Of a stretch of 64,000 nucleotides of DNA, positions 48,111-60,689 are shown in pieces (position 1 is the first letter of the stretch; every line of letters starts with the position of its first letter). The stretch lies in the NCBI GenBank assembly GCA_039881145.1, contig JAYKKI010000037.1:11607501-11671500 (forward strand), in the 5' to 3' direction. The position numbers and the translations under genes were made by a program. This stretch comes from Druceiella hillmani. Its lineage: Eukaryota > Arthropoda > Insecta > Lepidoptera > Hepialidae. Below the pieces are notes generated by a model. That model did no database searches, had not been told where the DNA came from, and was given only the letters and a program-made list of their open reading frames with translations.

Positions 48111-51100
48111 CATGTTACGGGTTTCAATATTGTGTATTAAGTGGCATTTGTGGCTGAAAATTACAAAGGTTATATGTATAATTTCTCAAGTAACGATAAA
48201 AATGTCTTTATTTCATTACAAATGTAAATCTTTAGTTTGGAATTGTTATATGGGGATGTTAATTTATAATTGTTATTCATTTGTTTCGAAACTATCCCAT
48301 TAGCACCGTGTGTTTGTCCAATGATTTGTCAAATTAATAAGGTCCATGTTCAAAAATTTGTTAAAAAAAATAAGAAATTTAACTACATCAGTTTATCCAT
48401 AAGAATATTTATGAACTATTGAAATACATGAAATATAAGCTATGATGTAACAAAAGACTATACATTAACATTATAATAATTTTTTATATTTTGCGTGGCT
48501 TCGCTTACGTGGAAAAATTTTCATAATTGAAAAATATTTTTAAAATTCAAGCTATTCTTTCTAAGATTACGATGGCATTATACACTCACCGTGTGAATGT
48601 ACATACTTATGTTAACACTCTCATATCTAACTAGATGATTTTTCTTAATTAAAAAAATTGTTGCAGTACAAAATGCTATTTGCAAGATTTCAACAAGATA
48701 GATTGAGTAGTTGAGACGTGAGAACTAGACAAAGAAACCCATTTTCATATTTATAATATTAAATTACGATTGTCTCCGTGGGTCCTTCTCAATTTTATCG
48801 ATTATTTCAAAAGTAGCCGAAGTCATTCAGCATCGCGCTGCAGAATGAAGAAAGTGAATTTTATAAAATATTTTATTGCTTTATGGATAAGATTATTTTC
48901 AGATTACAAAGTTACATAAAACATTATGTAAATTGAAACCTTAAACGTTTTCATATTTATATATTTGTTTTTTTTTATTCATACAAGGGTGACAGAAAGC
49001 TAATATATTATTACTGAAAGTTTGGAAATTTTATTAATTATTTGAAATTTGTGAACTGACCTCTTTGATTAAATGTTTTTTTGTTATACTTCATACGTAT
49101 AAAAACATGTTTTTACATGAGCAATATATTCCAGTTATCCAATATTTTGCTTTAAAATCTTAGTAATAAGGAAACTACAAAAATCAGTACGTTTATGAGG
49201 ACTACAACGAATAAAAAATAAATATAATATTCGGATGCATAGGATATGGGTAATAGAAAAAAAATTAAAATAATAGGAAATGAAGTAGAAACAAAATTCA
49301 CAAGAATTTCCCAATTTTAAAACAGTAAAAAGGCTAGGATTAAGTTTATACCAATGTTTTTTTTATTATAAAACATATAATAAATTACAAAACAAATCTA
49401 ACAGGTATGAAATTACTAACTTCAGCGAAATATCGGTCATCAAAAATCCAACAATTGCAAACAGAGATGATGAGCAGAAAAAATATCAAAATCCTTTACA
49501 AAATTCAATAATGTGCCCATAAAGTTAGAGACTGCTATAGATTCAAACTTGTGGTAAAAAAATAAATAATTCAAACGCAAGTTCAATAAATTATAAACAT
49601 ATCTGAAGTCAAAGTTTTGTCAAGATTTTTTTTCAAGGTTTTTTCTCAAGTTTCTTTCTCAAGGTTTTTTCAAGATTAAAATAAGTCTATATCCAGAATC
49701 AAGTAAAGGTGATTGATTTCATTATACTCATTTAATAATAAAAAAATGTTGAATCTAATTGTTTAGAGTTTGTTATAAAAGTGGCTATTCGAATGATATA
49801 AAACTTAAAAATTTTTGAGTTTAACTTTTAAACCATTATAGCTACGTGAAAACAGGGTACAAAGGTATTTTATACAATGTTAAAGTTTACAAAAAGCCCA
49901 TATTATAGTTTTTTATATTACGAAATTATTCTGCGGAATTCTGTACTTGACTAAAGTAAGGAATAAATAAACAGTTGAGAAAATAATGAATTAACCATAA
50001 ATAATTATTACTTAAAAAAACGGCTGAAGCAAAAGGCAATCATGATCCCTTTTTGCATGGAAAAAATCAACTCAGCTTTGCAGATAGTTTTAGATAAAGA
50101 TAAAAGGTTTCATTTCCTTTCTGTTCATTGGCTTTTCTTGTCGCTTTTCTTCTACATCTTCGTAACTTATTATAGTTAGCGACTATGTTAAAACCACTTT
50201 TCTTTACAAAACATAGTAACTAACATAAAATGCTTCAATATATATATATTGAAGGTAAATTTAATAATGGAAGAAACTTAAATCAATTTTCGCTACTAAA
50301 TTACAAATTAAAATATCTTAGCTGTCATTTTAACTATTGTGAAATATAATCGCAAGATCTCATACGCAATAGAGGATAAATGAAATGTTTATTACATTAA
50401 TATTTTATTCAATATAAGAATGAACCGAGTCGAAGTAGACCAGTTTTCCTACTCGACTTAATAATTTATATTAAACCCTTACTCGATAAAACGGGAAACC
50501 AATTCAGGTTTTCCGTTCATCCCTTGCAAAGGTCGACTTCTAAATAAGGCCATCTTAACTCGAGCGATACAGATCTAAGTCGTTTAAGGCTTTTAGAGCA
50601 GAATTAATACATTAGTGAGCATTAACATTTCATAGTATTTAATAAGTAGGCTAGTTTAATATTACAGGATGTCATATTTTAGTGGATATCATTTACGTAA
50701 ATTGAACTAACGATATAAATTATATTTAGCTATAAGTAACAAACAATTTAGTTAATTATTGCTTTAGATAGGTTAGACAATTTCTTTACTTTTGTTAATA
50801 CATAATATGTAGAGTTCAATGAACTATAGTTTCAGAATGTATGCAAAATATCATAAAAGCTATCTACTAAATAAAACAGGTTAAGCACTAATAATACCCC
50901 CACTACGAAGTTTCCGTCGACATTTTGGCGAATACGAATATTTAAGGATTCGTAGTAATTACTCGTATGTTAAACTGTTTACAAATATTAGTACCCTATC
51001 TCACGTTAAATTATCGTAAATTTTCCAAAAACTTTACAAAAAATTTTCCAAAAACTATTTAAAATAATTTCTATAGTTTTTCGATAAACTTTAGTAACGA

Positions 51101-51359
51101 TAAACTTAAGTAAACAACGAATAGCCCTGTTTTTTCCTACTTTACTTTTAATTTGCCAATTTCAGAGAGAGGGAGTTCAGAGAAAAACGCTTTTTTTGCA
51201 GATATTTTAAACAATATAAGTATCTTATTCCAAATCACAAAAAAAAAACATTTTATAATCCTTATAACTTACGTTTATAAACTTCAATAATTGAATTAAT
51301 CCTCCCAGTGGCGTTCAGTACTTTTTGGGTTTGGCATATTACCAACGGGAAGCATGTGT
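48111..51359. other. AT-rich non-coding DNA, little recognised
   Basis: Positions 49611-49678 are a TCAAGGTTTTTT simple-repeat tract. Positions 50420-50620 are slightly GC-richer (GAGTCGAAGTAG, CTACTCGACTT form a weak inverted pair), with no frame. The remainder shows no exon, RNA gene or transposon end. Confidence 0.5.
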
Positions 51360-51360
51360 A

Positions 51361-51433
<73 letters not shown>
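51360..51433. repeat. (TA)n array with TG interruptions
   Basis: About 73 bp, interrupted by GTATATATATGTG. Confidence 0.95.
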
Positions 51434-51437
<4 letters not shown>

Positions 51438-54400
51438 TCCAGGTTAATCACAAATATTTATCATACATGAAAATGTCATAGAATATAATTATTAAGAATG
51501 TGTGGTTTCAGAATTGGCGTTGACCTACCATACACAATTATATTATTTTTTTTAATAAAAGATAAATTTCAGTCTGAGTAAAAATACACATTCACAATAA
51601 TGAACAAATAAAATAAACACGAACAAGAAACAATTCAGAGAATGAAATTAACTAACAAAATAAAACAGGTGTATTTATAAAATGGAAACCTAAATAGTTA
51701 CACTCTCTTTTTCGTCTGTTTACTCTCAATGACAACTCAGGTCGTTATTATAATACAAAGATTATATATATTATATAAGTTCCAGAATTACATATGTAGA
51801 TAAACTGTCAGATCATAACTTCTTCTTCATATAGAAAACTTTCGTGATGAGAAGTAACTTGTAATTTCATACGTCGCGATATGGAAATGAAAAGTGTATA
51901 TTCCATTTAAAAATTTCACGCACTGGTTGGGTCCGATTTGTGCATTCAGACTACTGACCGTGTGCTAATTTATTCATTTGAATACTGGAAATCAAATAGG
52001 TTTAAATATTCATAAATATGTGAAGCATATACGTTATATATTCAGGACAAGTTACATAATTGTTTATGAGGCACTGAGCGCCACAGGCCCCTCTAAAATT
52101 CTATATAAATAATTTTGAGTACTGACGATGGAAATAAATAAGAGAAAATATAATTTATCGTGATACCAAAGGATGTTGTTAAAAACAGTTAAATTTGGAC
52201 CCCGTGAGAAGCGGAAAAAAAGTCAAAAATTTATTGCTTTGATCCTCGGTATGCAGGAAATATAAACTATTTAAGTTACACGTCAAAACAATATTTTTAG
52301 AATATTAAATATGTTAGAAAATGTCTACAAGTTTTCAAATGTATTTAATGACAAAAATATTTTTAAAAAAATATTTTTCTTAGCACCTTCACCTTTTTTC
52401 TTTAGAAAATATACTTTTTCCATTTTGTGAGGTACTCAACATATTATAATTGAAGTGTCTTTCGGGCGACTAAATCCATCTAGGATTCAAATCCCACAAG
52501 GAAAAGTGGTTAGAAATTAGTCGACTAATCGTAGCTTGGTATTCAGCCTAAATTTAAGTGTTCTAGAATGTACTCAAATATTCCGTGTCTATAATGTGAT
52601 AGCATCTAGATGATGATCAAGATACATTTATTTTGGACTATGTAATATAGATAGATATATCTTGTCGCAGATTTTGTAAAATCTAGAATTCTCTCATATT
52701 TTACATTGACATAAGTATGTTAATTTGTTTTGGTGGCATTTGGTAGAAATGCGCTCGTATAGCTGTTTTTGCAACAATTTTTTTTTGTAAAATTAGCAAT
52801 ACTTAGACATCTTTACATGGTATGGTATTGTGTTAGAAATATAGCGTAGGGTTTCATAATTTCGATTCATTTAATGATTAGTAAATAGTCCATATTCTTC
52901 TATAATAAGTTAATTAATGCTATCTGCACAGGGACTTTAATGGATACTGTCAATTTTGTTTTTGTTTTTTTGGTCATTATTAAAACAGTTACCAGAATAT
53001 TTCTGAACAGTGGTGTTTGTTTTCTCTTTTTCATATAGATATTTTACCCTTTTTTATTACTTACTTGCGCATTCTCATTATCCTTATGAAATATCACAAT
53101 ATCGAATATGTATGAAAGTATTTATACTCAATATTATAACGCATATTTGTTCGTATACAAGTTACGTTTAGACTCTATTAGAAAAAATCTTTTTTTTATT
53201 CATTTCACCATAAATATTTTGTATAAATATTGTTCGCAATATGGACGTTCGGCGGAGAAGAAGCTTCGATCTGAACATAACGAGTCTAGTGATATTTTTT
53301 TTATGTAAAATATGTTGTATGGAGCAATATAGAACAACACAATGTTCTTCTAGTACTCAAACTTCGAATATCACTAGTACAGATGAATATGTAAGCATAA
53401 CTTTGCCATTAAAAAAAGGCAATTTGTCATGAGAAATATATGTTCAATTGTCGTTAATAAAGGGCTTTTAAGACGGCGACATGAACAATACATATCAGTA
53501 TGCTTATAATAGGGGTTGGGCTTGTAACAACAGTTCCACCATATACTGCAGTTCTTAAATGATAACAAGTTATACAATTAACTTTCAGAGTTTGTCTTCG
53601 CATATCTTGAGGCGGATGGCTAATACATATAATGAGTAAATAAAAAAACGTTTGAAGTCTTTTTACATCGGGTAACTTTCACTGTCTTGTGGTCGTCTAA
53701 TATTAATGTCTCATCAAAATTCAAAAAGGCTACATGTACCTGCAGGAGACTGTATTCATACCATATTAGATGAAACTTATATCCTTGTATAAATAAATTG
53801 CAACTATTTATGTCGGCAACAAACATATTCTAAACATAAACCCCGAAACCTAGGTAAACTAAATTTTTTCGGACGGTTGTACTGGTTACATTTTCGGGTC
53901 CCGTGTAAAAAGTAGGAAAGAGCCACCAATCTTGGATAAATTGCTTCAAAACGACAATTAAAGTTTCTTCAGAACTAAGGAATTCCTTTTAAATCACGGT
54001 TTTGGAGATTCTGTTACCGAGATCTCACAATAAGAATCATTCCCATAATGCCAAGGTTTTCTGATAGTTCCACTGCTTCTTTGATTAATGAATTAGCACA
54101 CCGATAACGCTTCATAATAAAAAAAATGACTATACTGTGGAAATCATTACAGAAAGATTTTCATCAAGTCTAAAATGCAACGCCTTCAAGTCTTTTCCAT
54201 GATTTTAAGTTTCTTTGCGCGTTACGCGATATGACATTTCTATATTAACATCGCGATATTACATTCCTATATTAAATCCTATATTAACATACACACAATC
54301 CTATATTACACCTTGTTACAGAGAGATTTGCAATAAGCAAATAATCGAAATTTGTTTTCGCAATTAGTTCATAAAGAAAACTTTAGTTCTCGAAAAATTG

Positions 54401-55050
54401 ATCACCTTTAATCATGGAGAAGTAGACTTTTTTCCTAAACTCAATTACACTCAGATTTATCTATATACCCGTGGTTTTTGTCAGATAAAATGATTAAGAA
54501 TTATTATGCTGACACCATCAATAAGTGAGTAGATTTTTATTTTCAAATCACCAAAGAGTCTGCTACTATTGTTAGTGTGAATAATGCAATTTTAGTTAAT
54601 TCCCGGAAAAATATTTCTTCCAAAGCTCGACTGCCATCTAAGTACAATAACTCAATTAGGTGATCATTAAAATAAAAGAAGGAATTGATAATATCATTGG
54701 AAACAGATGTGGCTCCAAAGTAGATCAACATACTGTACGATATGTTTTCAGTTTGCAATACTTGCGTTCTATTTGCGTAAATATTGCGGCTCTATTTCAA
54801 GAGAATACCTCTTCGTCTGCTCAATTCTTAGATGATTAGTTTAAAGAAGAAACTTTGAGATTCTGATGATCCTACAGATGGAGCGTAAATTTGTTTTTTT
54901 TCAATTCAACTAACGTACAGAGGCATTGAGGAATTGTATTCCTTCAGTACCTTGAGAGTCATCGTCCCGTATTTTTCCAAAGAGATACTTTGCGTAAAAA
55001 TGGATATTATTACTGTCAATATCCGTTTTTACTTTAATATAAAACTTACT
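51434..55050. other. Mostly AT-rich DNA, unassigned frames at 53.1-54.8 kb
   Basis: Frames at 53108-53308 (+), 53241-53432 (+), 53374-53577 (-), 53620-53826 (-) and 54543-54758 (-) give protein-like but unrecognised peptides, such as GRSAEKKLRSEHNESSDI. They could be pieces of one decayed gene, but strands and frames do not form a model. Positions 52455-52520 contain GGATTCAAATCCCAC, loosely like a tRNA-type B box, without a foldable tRNA; a decayed SINE is possible. Confidence 0.35.
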
Positions 55051-55055
55051 CAAAA

Positions 55056-55255
55056 TTAAATGATACTACATGATGTAGGATTGCTAATAATCTAATAATC
55101 TTTGCTAGTAGCCCACCTGAAGATGTTATAATACAACGAAACCTAGGTCGTGGTAAAGAAATTAAAAAAGTAGAAATAATACTACATCACGTAGTTTCAT
55201 TTAATTGTGAATAATGAATTTCTACAAAATTAATGCCAAATATATTCAATAAAAC
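55056..55255 (+). ncRNA. Hammerhead-ribozyme-like repeat, copy 2
   Basis: The motif at 55112-55154 runs CCCAC (stem I), CTGAAGA (core CUGANGA), T, GTTAT-AAT-ACAAC (stem II, one mismatch), GAA, ACC-TA-GGT (stem III), C (cleavage position in a GUC triplet), GTGG (stem I partner). The 3' flank AATAATACTACATCACGTAG continues to CAAATATATTCAATAAAA and is shared with the copy at 21.5 kb. An imperfect inverted arm, TTAAATGATACTACATGATG, lies upstream at about 55056. The core is intact by sequence. Penelope-like elements and retrozymes are the known carriers of such minimal hammerheads. Confidence 0.6.
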
Positions 55256-55952
55256 GTACTAACCATACACATATATTATTATTCATTATTTTGATTTTAG
55301 ATTACAGATTCTAATTGTAATTTTGTAATCTTAAAAGCATTATCTACAACCATTTTATAAATTTCAGAGAATATTATAGATCTTGGGAATTCGTGTAAAA
55401 GAGATTGATGCTACATTTTTGCAGAAATATTTTCTATCATATGAAAATGTTTCCAATATTCCCGCAACTAATTATATTTTCTATTTATTAAAGATGCAAG
55501 CAATATTACTTTGTAATTTTTTTTTTTACTTTTTTGTAAAAGATTATATTTAAGACTTTTCAAATTTAAATTTCTTGTTGAGATATAGAACTCTAAAGTG
55601 ATTTGTGACATATTCTTTTATTTATAGACTTACAAAGATTTTTTGTTGTCAAATATGACCTCATGACCAAATGTGACAAGCAAAATGAATAATATTTAGG
55701 ATTTTAAATTACAATTTACATGATTAATGTTGTTCTAATATCCGAATGAATATAATACTTATTTTGATCTTAAAAGGAAGTAATACAATAATTTCAAATT
55801 TGAGAATAATGGATGGGCTTCGTGCATCTAATACGTTAAAGTAAATAAAAAATAAGTAATTTTCTTTGTTTAATGTTATAGAAACACAATTATATTGACA
55901 TTATATTATTCACATCAGCATCATTATACGTGATTTCTTCAAAAGGACAAGA

Positions 55953-56052
55953 CTGCAAACCAAAGACATAAGTTGAAATGTTGAAAAATGCAAACCGATG
56001 ACATAAGTTGAAATCTTAAATCTTGAAAGTTGAAAAATTGACATAAGTTGAT
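55953..56052. repeat. Short minisatellite, about 3 units
   Basis: GACATAAGTTGAAAT-type units recur three times between 55963 and 56052, with GCAAACC and TTGAAAAAT spacers. Confidence 0.75.
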
Positions 56053-56059
56053 GTCTCGA

Positions 56060-56430
56060 ATAGCATGCTGTGCGCATTCGCAATGAGGAGACAGAGGACC
56101 CAGCACACGAGGAAAGATCGGACTAACAAAATATAACGAACATGGCGCTGTATAGTTCCTCTTTTTAAAAAGCCTAACGCAATGCCAAATCTGCTAAACG
56201 AAAACGCTATCAAGACAGCAATTTCATTTCCCACGTGATTCATGAGAATGAGTCCATTTTCTGGGGAGGCGCTTAGGAGTCTACCTCTCGGCCGTGCGTA
56301 ATTTGTTAAGTGTCCAATTGTGAGGCGTCTGCTGGGATCGTTCCTCGCTCACTTCGAACGAGAAGTTCGTTAAGTTATAATATTTCAATTAGTTTGCTTG
56401 CGGCGCTATTAATTCATTACCGAGAGTGGG
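56060..56430. promoter_or_regulatory. GC-richer conserved-looking island
   Basis: Contains TTAAGTGTCCAATTGTGAGG (NK-type homeodomain-like core), GCGCTATTAATTCATTACCG (homeodomain-like ATTA cores) and CACTTCGAACGAGAAGTTCG (a near palindrome around TTCGAA). The minus frame 56016-56243 has no domain. Regulatory DNA is the preferred interpretation; no direct evidence of function. Confidence 0.35.
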
Positions 56431-56689
56431 ATAATACACATAACTACACTTTGTCTCGTAGCAATATTCATTAAGTGCTGTTTCCGGATAGATACTATCT
56501 ATTCGTAGAGTCTAATTAAGCTTTTTACCTAGATCATCCGTTTGTCTCTAAATATTAGAAGAAGTGGCAAAATAACTCAATACGGTTCTCGCCTGACCAA
56601 TTTACTTTCATCTTTTCTATTAGTTTTTTCCAACATGATCTTCTTCAAAATTATTTGTTTTTTATTTAATTATCAGTTTGGACCACGTT

Positions 56690-56760
56690 TTAAGGGTTCC
56701 GTAGGAGCCCTTGTAATAATCCCATAGGGGAAAGAACCCTTTTAATTTCATCATACCCAT
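56690..56760 (+). repeat. Dispersed GGTTCCGTA-type repeat, copy 4
   Basis: TTAAGGGTTCCGTAGGAGCC followed by GGGGAAAGAACCC. A short fragment of the family seen at 10.6, 36.2 and 42.3 kb. Confidence 0.5.
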
Positions 56761-58389
56761 CCATCTATCAATAACGACCTCACAGTTCTTAGGGATTTAG
56801 AGGTATTTCACTTTAAACCCCATTTGCGACATATTTAACTTCAATGTAACGAGCAACGTGTCGTCCCTCCTTTAATTTAAACTATTTTGTTTTGAAAAAC
56901 CTGAAAAAGTCTAGATACCATCATTTGATTAGAAGTTTTAATTTAAATTATTTTAGTTGCATCATCAACCTTAGAAGATACGAACAACTATGGAATAATA
57001 CTTTGAGCCTATCAAGACATTTCTTCTCATATCTCGTGTTCATTCAATTTGCTTAAAAGATTTACAAAGTTCATTATAAATATATAAAAAGATTATGCAT
57101 GTTGAATGAAACTGTAATATTAAACACGACAGGTAATTAGTCGCGTGGACTGAATTTGCATGAACGATAATATAAGCAATTATACGAGCTTTTACCCTCA
57201 AACTTGCTTGCGCGTGCGAAACGTGAACAATTATCATATTAAACTAAGCGTAAACTAGTTTAAAGTTTAAAGCAAATTCGAAGTAGTTAATTTAATTTAT
57301 ATTCCTAGTTTATTTTCTAGGATTTTAAATGATAAATATATTAAAATAAAAATCCAATGAAATTAGGACCACTCCATATATCTCCCTGTTATTGTTTTCA
57401 AATTTTCTTAAATAAAGCATATTTGCTCAAGCCTTAATTTATAAAGTTTTAAACTTTGTATTACGGGTCACAATTCGCGCTAAAATTCATAATTAATTAT
57501 ATTATAGAATATGTAAAGGTGTAACGAAGAAGAACATTCTTAACAATTAAGAGTATTGTATTCACCTCAGCGTCGCTCTTTTTGTAACAAGAATTTTCCT
57601 AGAGGTCATTTAACATCGAAAACAAGTATTTTCCATGGTATTTTAGAAATGTTTTCTTGGTAAACTAAATAATTATTTAAATCTAAATTGCGGCTGAAGT
57701 ATTTTGAAGAGAAAAACAGTAGTACAAATTTTCATATCCAAACGTATAAAAATGTTGAAATATTTCTTTTCATATTAATATCACAGTTTAAAGTTTCTTC
57801 TGTTTGAAATCATGAAAATATTACTTTCACATCATCAAAGTAAAGAATTTTCATTTCGAAATCAGAGGAGCGCTTAAAAAATTGTTAACACGTGACGTGC
57901 TGTTACATTTAAAATGTGTTGGAGCTCACTTTAAATAAAATAAAACTGCATATGAATAATTACTTAATCTCCCGGACTTTTTAGTGTCACCTACAGGTGA
58001 GTAAATTTTGTAATTTTTCTTAATTAATAAAATGGAATAAATTTAGAAAAAATATTACTATTACAAAATTGGTACATGGTATTCCTATTTTTTTGGCAAT
58101 ACAATTATTAGGTCGATTGTTAATATTTAATATTTGTTTATAAAGCATATTCTATTTTACTGAGTGTGAGGACGTCATGGTATGTTTATAGGTCGAACAA
58201 AATATTTAAACCGTAACTATTGTAATAATTTTTATTGCACGTAAATGTTGCCCTATTAGAATTATGGCCACTAAAATAAAATTTAGACGATTATAACTTT
58301 TAGCATAACAATTACGAATTGAAAATCAAGTAACATGTGCTATGAAAGTTATTTTTAACCAATAAAGTTCACTCAAAATAATATGTCTT
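56761..58389. other. AT-rich non-coding DNA, nothing recognised
   Basis: No exon, RNA gene or repeat boundary identified. The minus frame 57040-57237 has no domain. Confidence 0.55.
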
Positions 58390-58605
58390 CTTTTATTTAT
58401 CGAATATATTTGGCGTTAATTTTGCAGAAATTCATTATTGATTATTAAATGAAACTACGTGATGTAGTATTATTATCTAGTATATTTTATATGTGCTATT
58501 AGCCCACCTGAAGATGTTGTAATACAACGAAACTAACTAACTAGGTCGTGGTAAAGAACTAAAAGAAAGAGAAATAATACTACATCACGTAGTTTCATTT
58601 AATGG
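58390..58605 (+). ncRNA. Hammerhead-ribozyme-like repeat, copy 3, in perfect inverted arms
   Basis: The motif at 58503-58552 runs CCCAC, CTGAAGA, T, GTTGT-AAT-ACAAC (perfect stem II), GAA, then ACTAACTAACTAGGT, where stem III is altered by an inserted AACT repeat, C, GTGG. It is enclosed by an exact 30-bp inverted repeat, 58445-58474 and 58573-58602, containing GAAACTACGTGATGTAGTAT. The left flank (58393-58474) is an inverted copy of the 3' flank of the 55-kb repeat, so the unit is arranged tail to tail, as reported for partial Penelope-like insertions. Confidence 0.58.
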
Positions 58606-58839
58606 TCATATCTTCTTTTATTTACAGTTTTCTCGTGATATGAATTTATTATCCAGCCAAAAATAACATCAAATATCACGTGTAAGTGATACGATATAAA
58701 AAATAAATATTTATTGCTTTCATTTGAGGATTCACTAATTAATGTTTTGGTTAAAATATACATTCTAAAATGATTGCCTTTAAATCGTATGAATGTTGCA
58801 GCTCAGTAGCAGATAAGTGAATATGACAGCAAGTCCATC

Positions 58840-59050
58840 GGAGGACAGGGGTGGTTTATCGACCCATGAAACGAAATGAATCCGCTAACTGTGCCATTTC
58901 ATCAAGAGTTTTTGGGGAAAAAATGTGGTCTTTTATGTTGAAAAGCGGCGTTTTATTGGCCGTGTGCGGTATTGTCATCGTGCGCGTAATGAATTACGTC
59001 CAACAGATGTTTATCGCGGGCGCTTTGTACGCGCCGTCAACTTTATGAAC
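58840..59050. promoter_or_regulatory. GC-richer conserved-looking island
   Basis: Candidate sites include CAACAGATGTTTATCGCG (E-box CAGATG next to a TTTATCG word), GTTTTATTGGCC (posterior-Hox-like) and GTAATGAATTACGTCC (homeodomain-like palindrome). An open frame (58851-59048) spans it without a recognisable domain. It is probably a conserved non-coding element; confidence is low. Confidence 0.35.
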
Positions 59051-60473
59051 CGTATAATATTAATGTCACGAGTCAAAAGAATATGAATACGGTGCTTTGA
59101 AAATCATCATTTTGATGTTATTTATTGATTGGCCCTCCTAAATAGAATTTCGCCCTTAAAGTAAAGAAATTGATTTCTTTTCAACGTTTGATTTATTTAG
59201 CTGTGTGTTTTCCAAATGTTTATATTGGATATCATTTTTAATTTAATTAGTTTAGGCGGAGTTATTTTTTTATGAACCAGGTGATAAATATCTTCAATCA
59301 AAATAATATGAATATAATACTTTGAATACCATCATTATCATATTTTTTTATTTATTGGCCTTTCTTAACCGAAATTCATACCTAAATTGAAGAGTTGGCG
59401 CGGGCTAAATTGTTTCATTATTTATTTTTATAATTCAATTTATTTAATTATATTTATCACAAGTATTTCTCCATAATAAAGATTTTAGTTTATTAGTTTA
59501 TAGATAGTTAAAAATATCTTCACTGCTAGTTATGTTCACATATTTTGATTGATATGTTTCATTTATTCTAATATTCAGTCGGTCAATTACATTAATTGAC
59601 GAAAATGTTTTGCAATGACAATATTGTCAAAGTGCTGGATTTCCTCTATCAAAATTAAGTTTAAGATCGAGTAACTAAAATTAAAGTCTAAATTACTTAG
59701 TGAAATTTAATTTATTTTGGCTAAAGCAAGAAATATACCTACAATTGTTCCTATTAACTATTGGATCTGATTTTCAAAGTCGACTGTCGAAAAATCATAT
59801 TTTTATACGTTATAATACGTATATACGTTATAAGTAAAATAAAAAGTTCGACTCGCGATCCACCTTCCAACTCGGACGGAAGCTCAAGGCTGGAAAATGT
59901 ATGTTTAATTTATACATCAATTATTTTATTTGACTATCGGGCATGTGCGGATTTGATCCGAAGATTAATTCGGACCTATATTCCCAGCCTAAACAAAGTA
60001 GCACGAGGAGTCGAGAAGCCCATTTTATACGCCTTTTTCCTTGTAGGCTCCAGAAGTTCTGACCCAAAAATCTTAAAATAGATGAGGTCAGGTAACAGAA
60101 TTTTGGTTTACGTCGGCAAAGTTTTAAATACTTGTAGTAATTTTAGCAAAACAATATATTGTGTTAACTACTATTTATTCAGTCGTATGTTACTTATGCG
60201 CTTACAATAAAATTATTTTTGTTAAGTTGGGATTATTTTTTTTGTTTTCAGGTATTAGTTGTAAGATGTTCATTACTTACATTTCTGATAACTACCTAGC
60301 CTTATTTTATATTAATCTTATAAATGGAATTATTACGAACGAATACATATTGAACAAAACAAATGAGTCTCATTTAATTTAAAATAACGTGTTCATGCAA
60401 ATTCGTCAATTTATATCGATATAAAATTAAAATCATTAAAACAAAACCGACAGATACTTTCCTTATTTTGATC
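59051..60473. other. AT-rich DNA; moderately GC-rich patch at 59850-60090
   Basis: The patch (CGACTCGCGATCCACC, GATCCGAAGATTAATTCGG, GGAGTCGAGAAGCC) carries an open frame, 59761-60081, with no domain. It could be regulatory or an unrecognised exon. It lies just downstream of the minus-strand terminal exon at 60.5 kb. Confidence 0.35.
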
Positions 60474-60479
60474 TTTATT
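60474..60479 (-). terminator. Polyadenylation signal AATAAA
   Basis: The minus strand reads GCAAATAAAGATC, with the signal about 33 nt beyond the stop codon of the adjacent terminal exon. This would give a very short 3' UTR. Confidence 0.55.
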
Positions 60480-60512
60480 TGCACTACCATTACAGGGTCA
60501 TAACATTGGCAG

Positions 60513-60609
60513 TCAATTAATTTGCAGCATAAAGCGTTTGCGTTGGTTCGCATCTAACTTCTTACGTTCTACACGTACCATCTTTGCTTCAGTAATTTCT
60601 AATGGTAAC
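60513..60609 (-). CDS. Terminal coding exon of an unidentified host gene
   Basis: A pyrimidine-rich tract (AACTTTCTTCTTATTCG, then ATTCATTTTAAATTGTAG on the minus strand) ends in an AG acceptor at 60611-60610. The exon then reads one base to complete the previous codon and 31 codons: LPLEITEA followed by KMVRVERKKLDANQRKRFML, then QIN and TGA at 60513-60515. The peptide is basic, helix-like and compositionally unlike translated AT-rich junk. AATAAA follows at once. Acceptor, frame, stop and poly-A signal all agree on the minus strand. I do not recognise the protein. The preceding exon is not identified within the window, so the intron probably runs rightwards beyond 60.6 kb. A processed-pseudogene tail is unlikely because of the intact acceptor. 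Confidence 0.6.
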
Positions 60610-60689
60610 CTACAATTTAAAATGAATAGATTCGAATAAGAAGAAAGTTATATAAAACGTCCGCCTACACAAATATTTTTATACCTCTA

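Noticed and set aside
52455..52520. tRNA-like B-box word GGATTCAAATCCCAC
   Set aside because: The T-arm does not pair and no A-box or acceptor stem could be placed, so a tRNA gene is not supported; a decayed SINE cannot be shown.
53108..54758. Cluster of protein-like short frames, considered as a decayed receptor or transposon gene
   Set aside because: Strand and frame switch without a consistent order and no family motif could be recognised.
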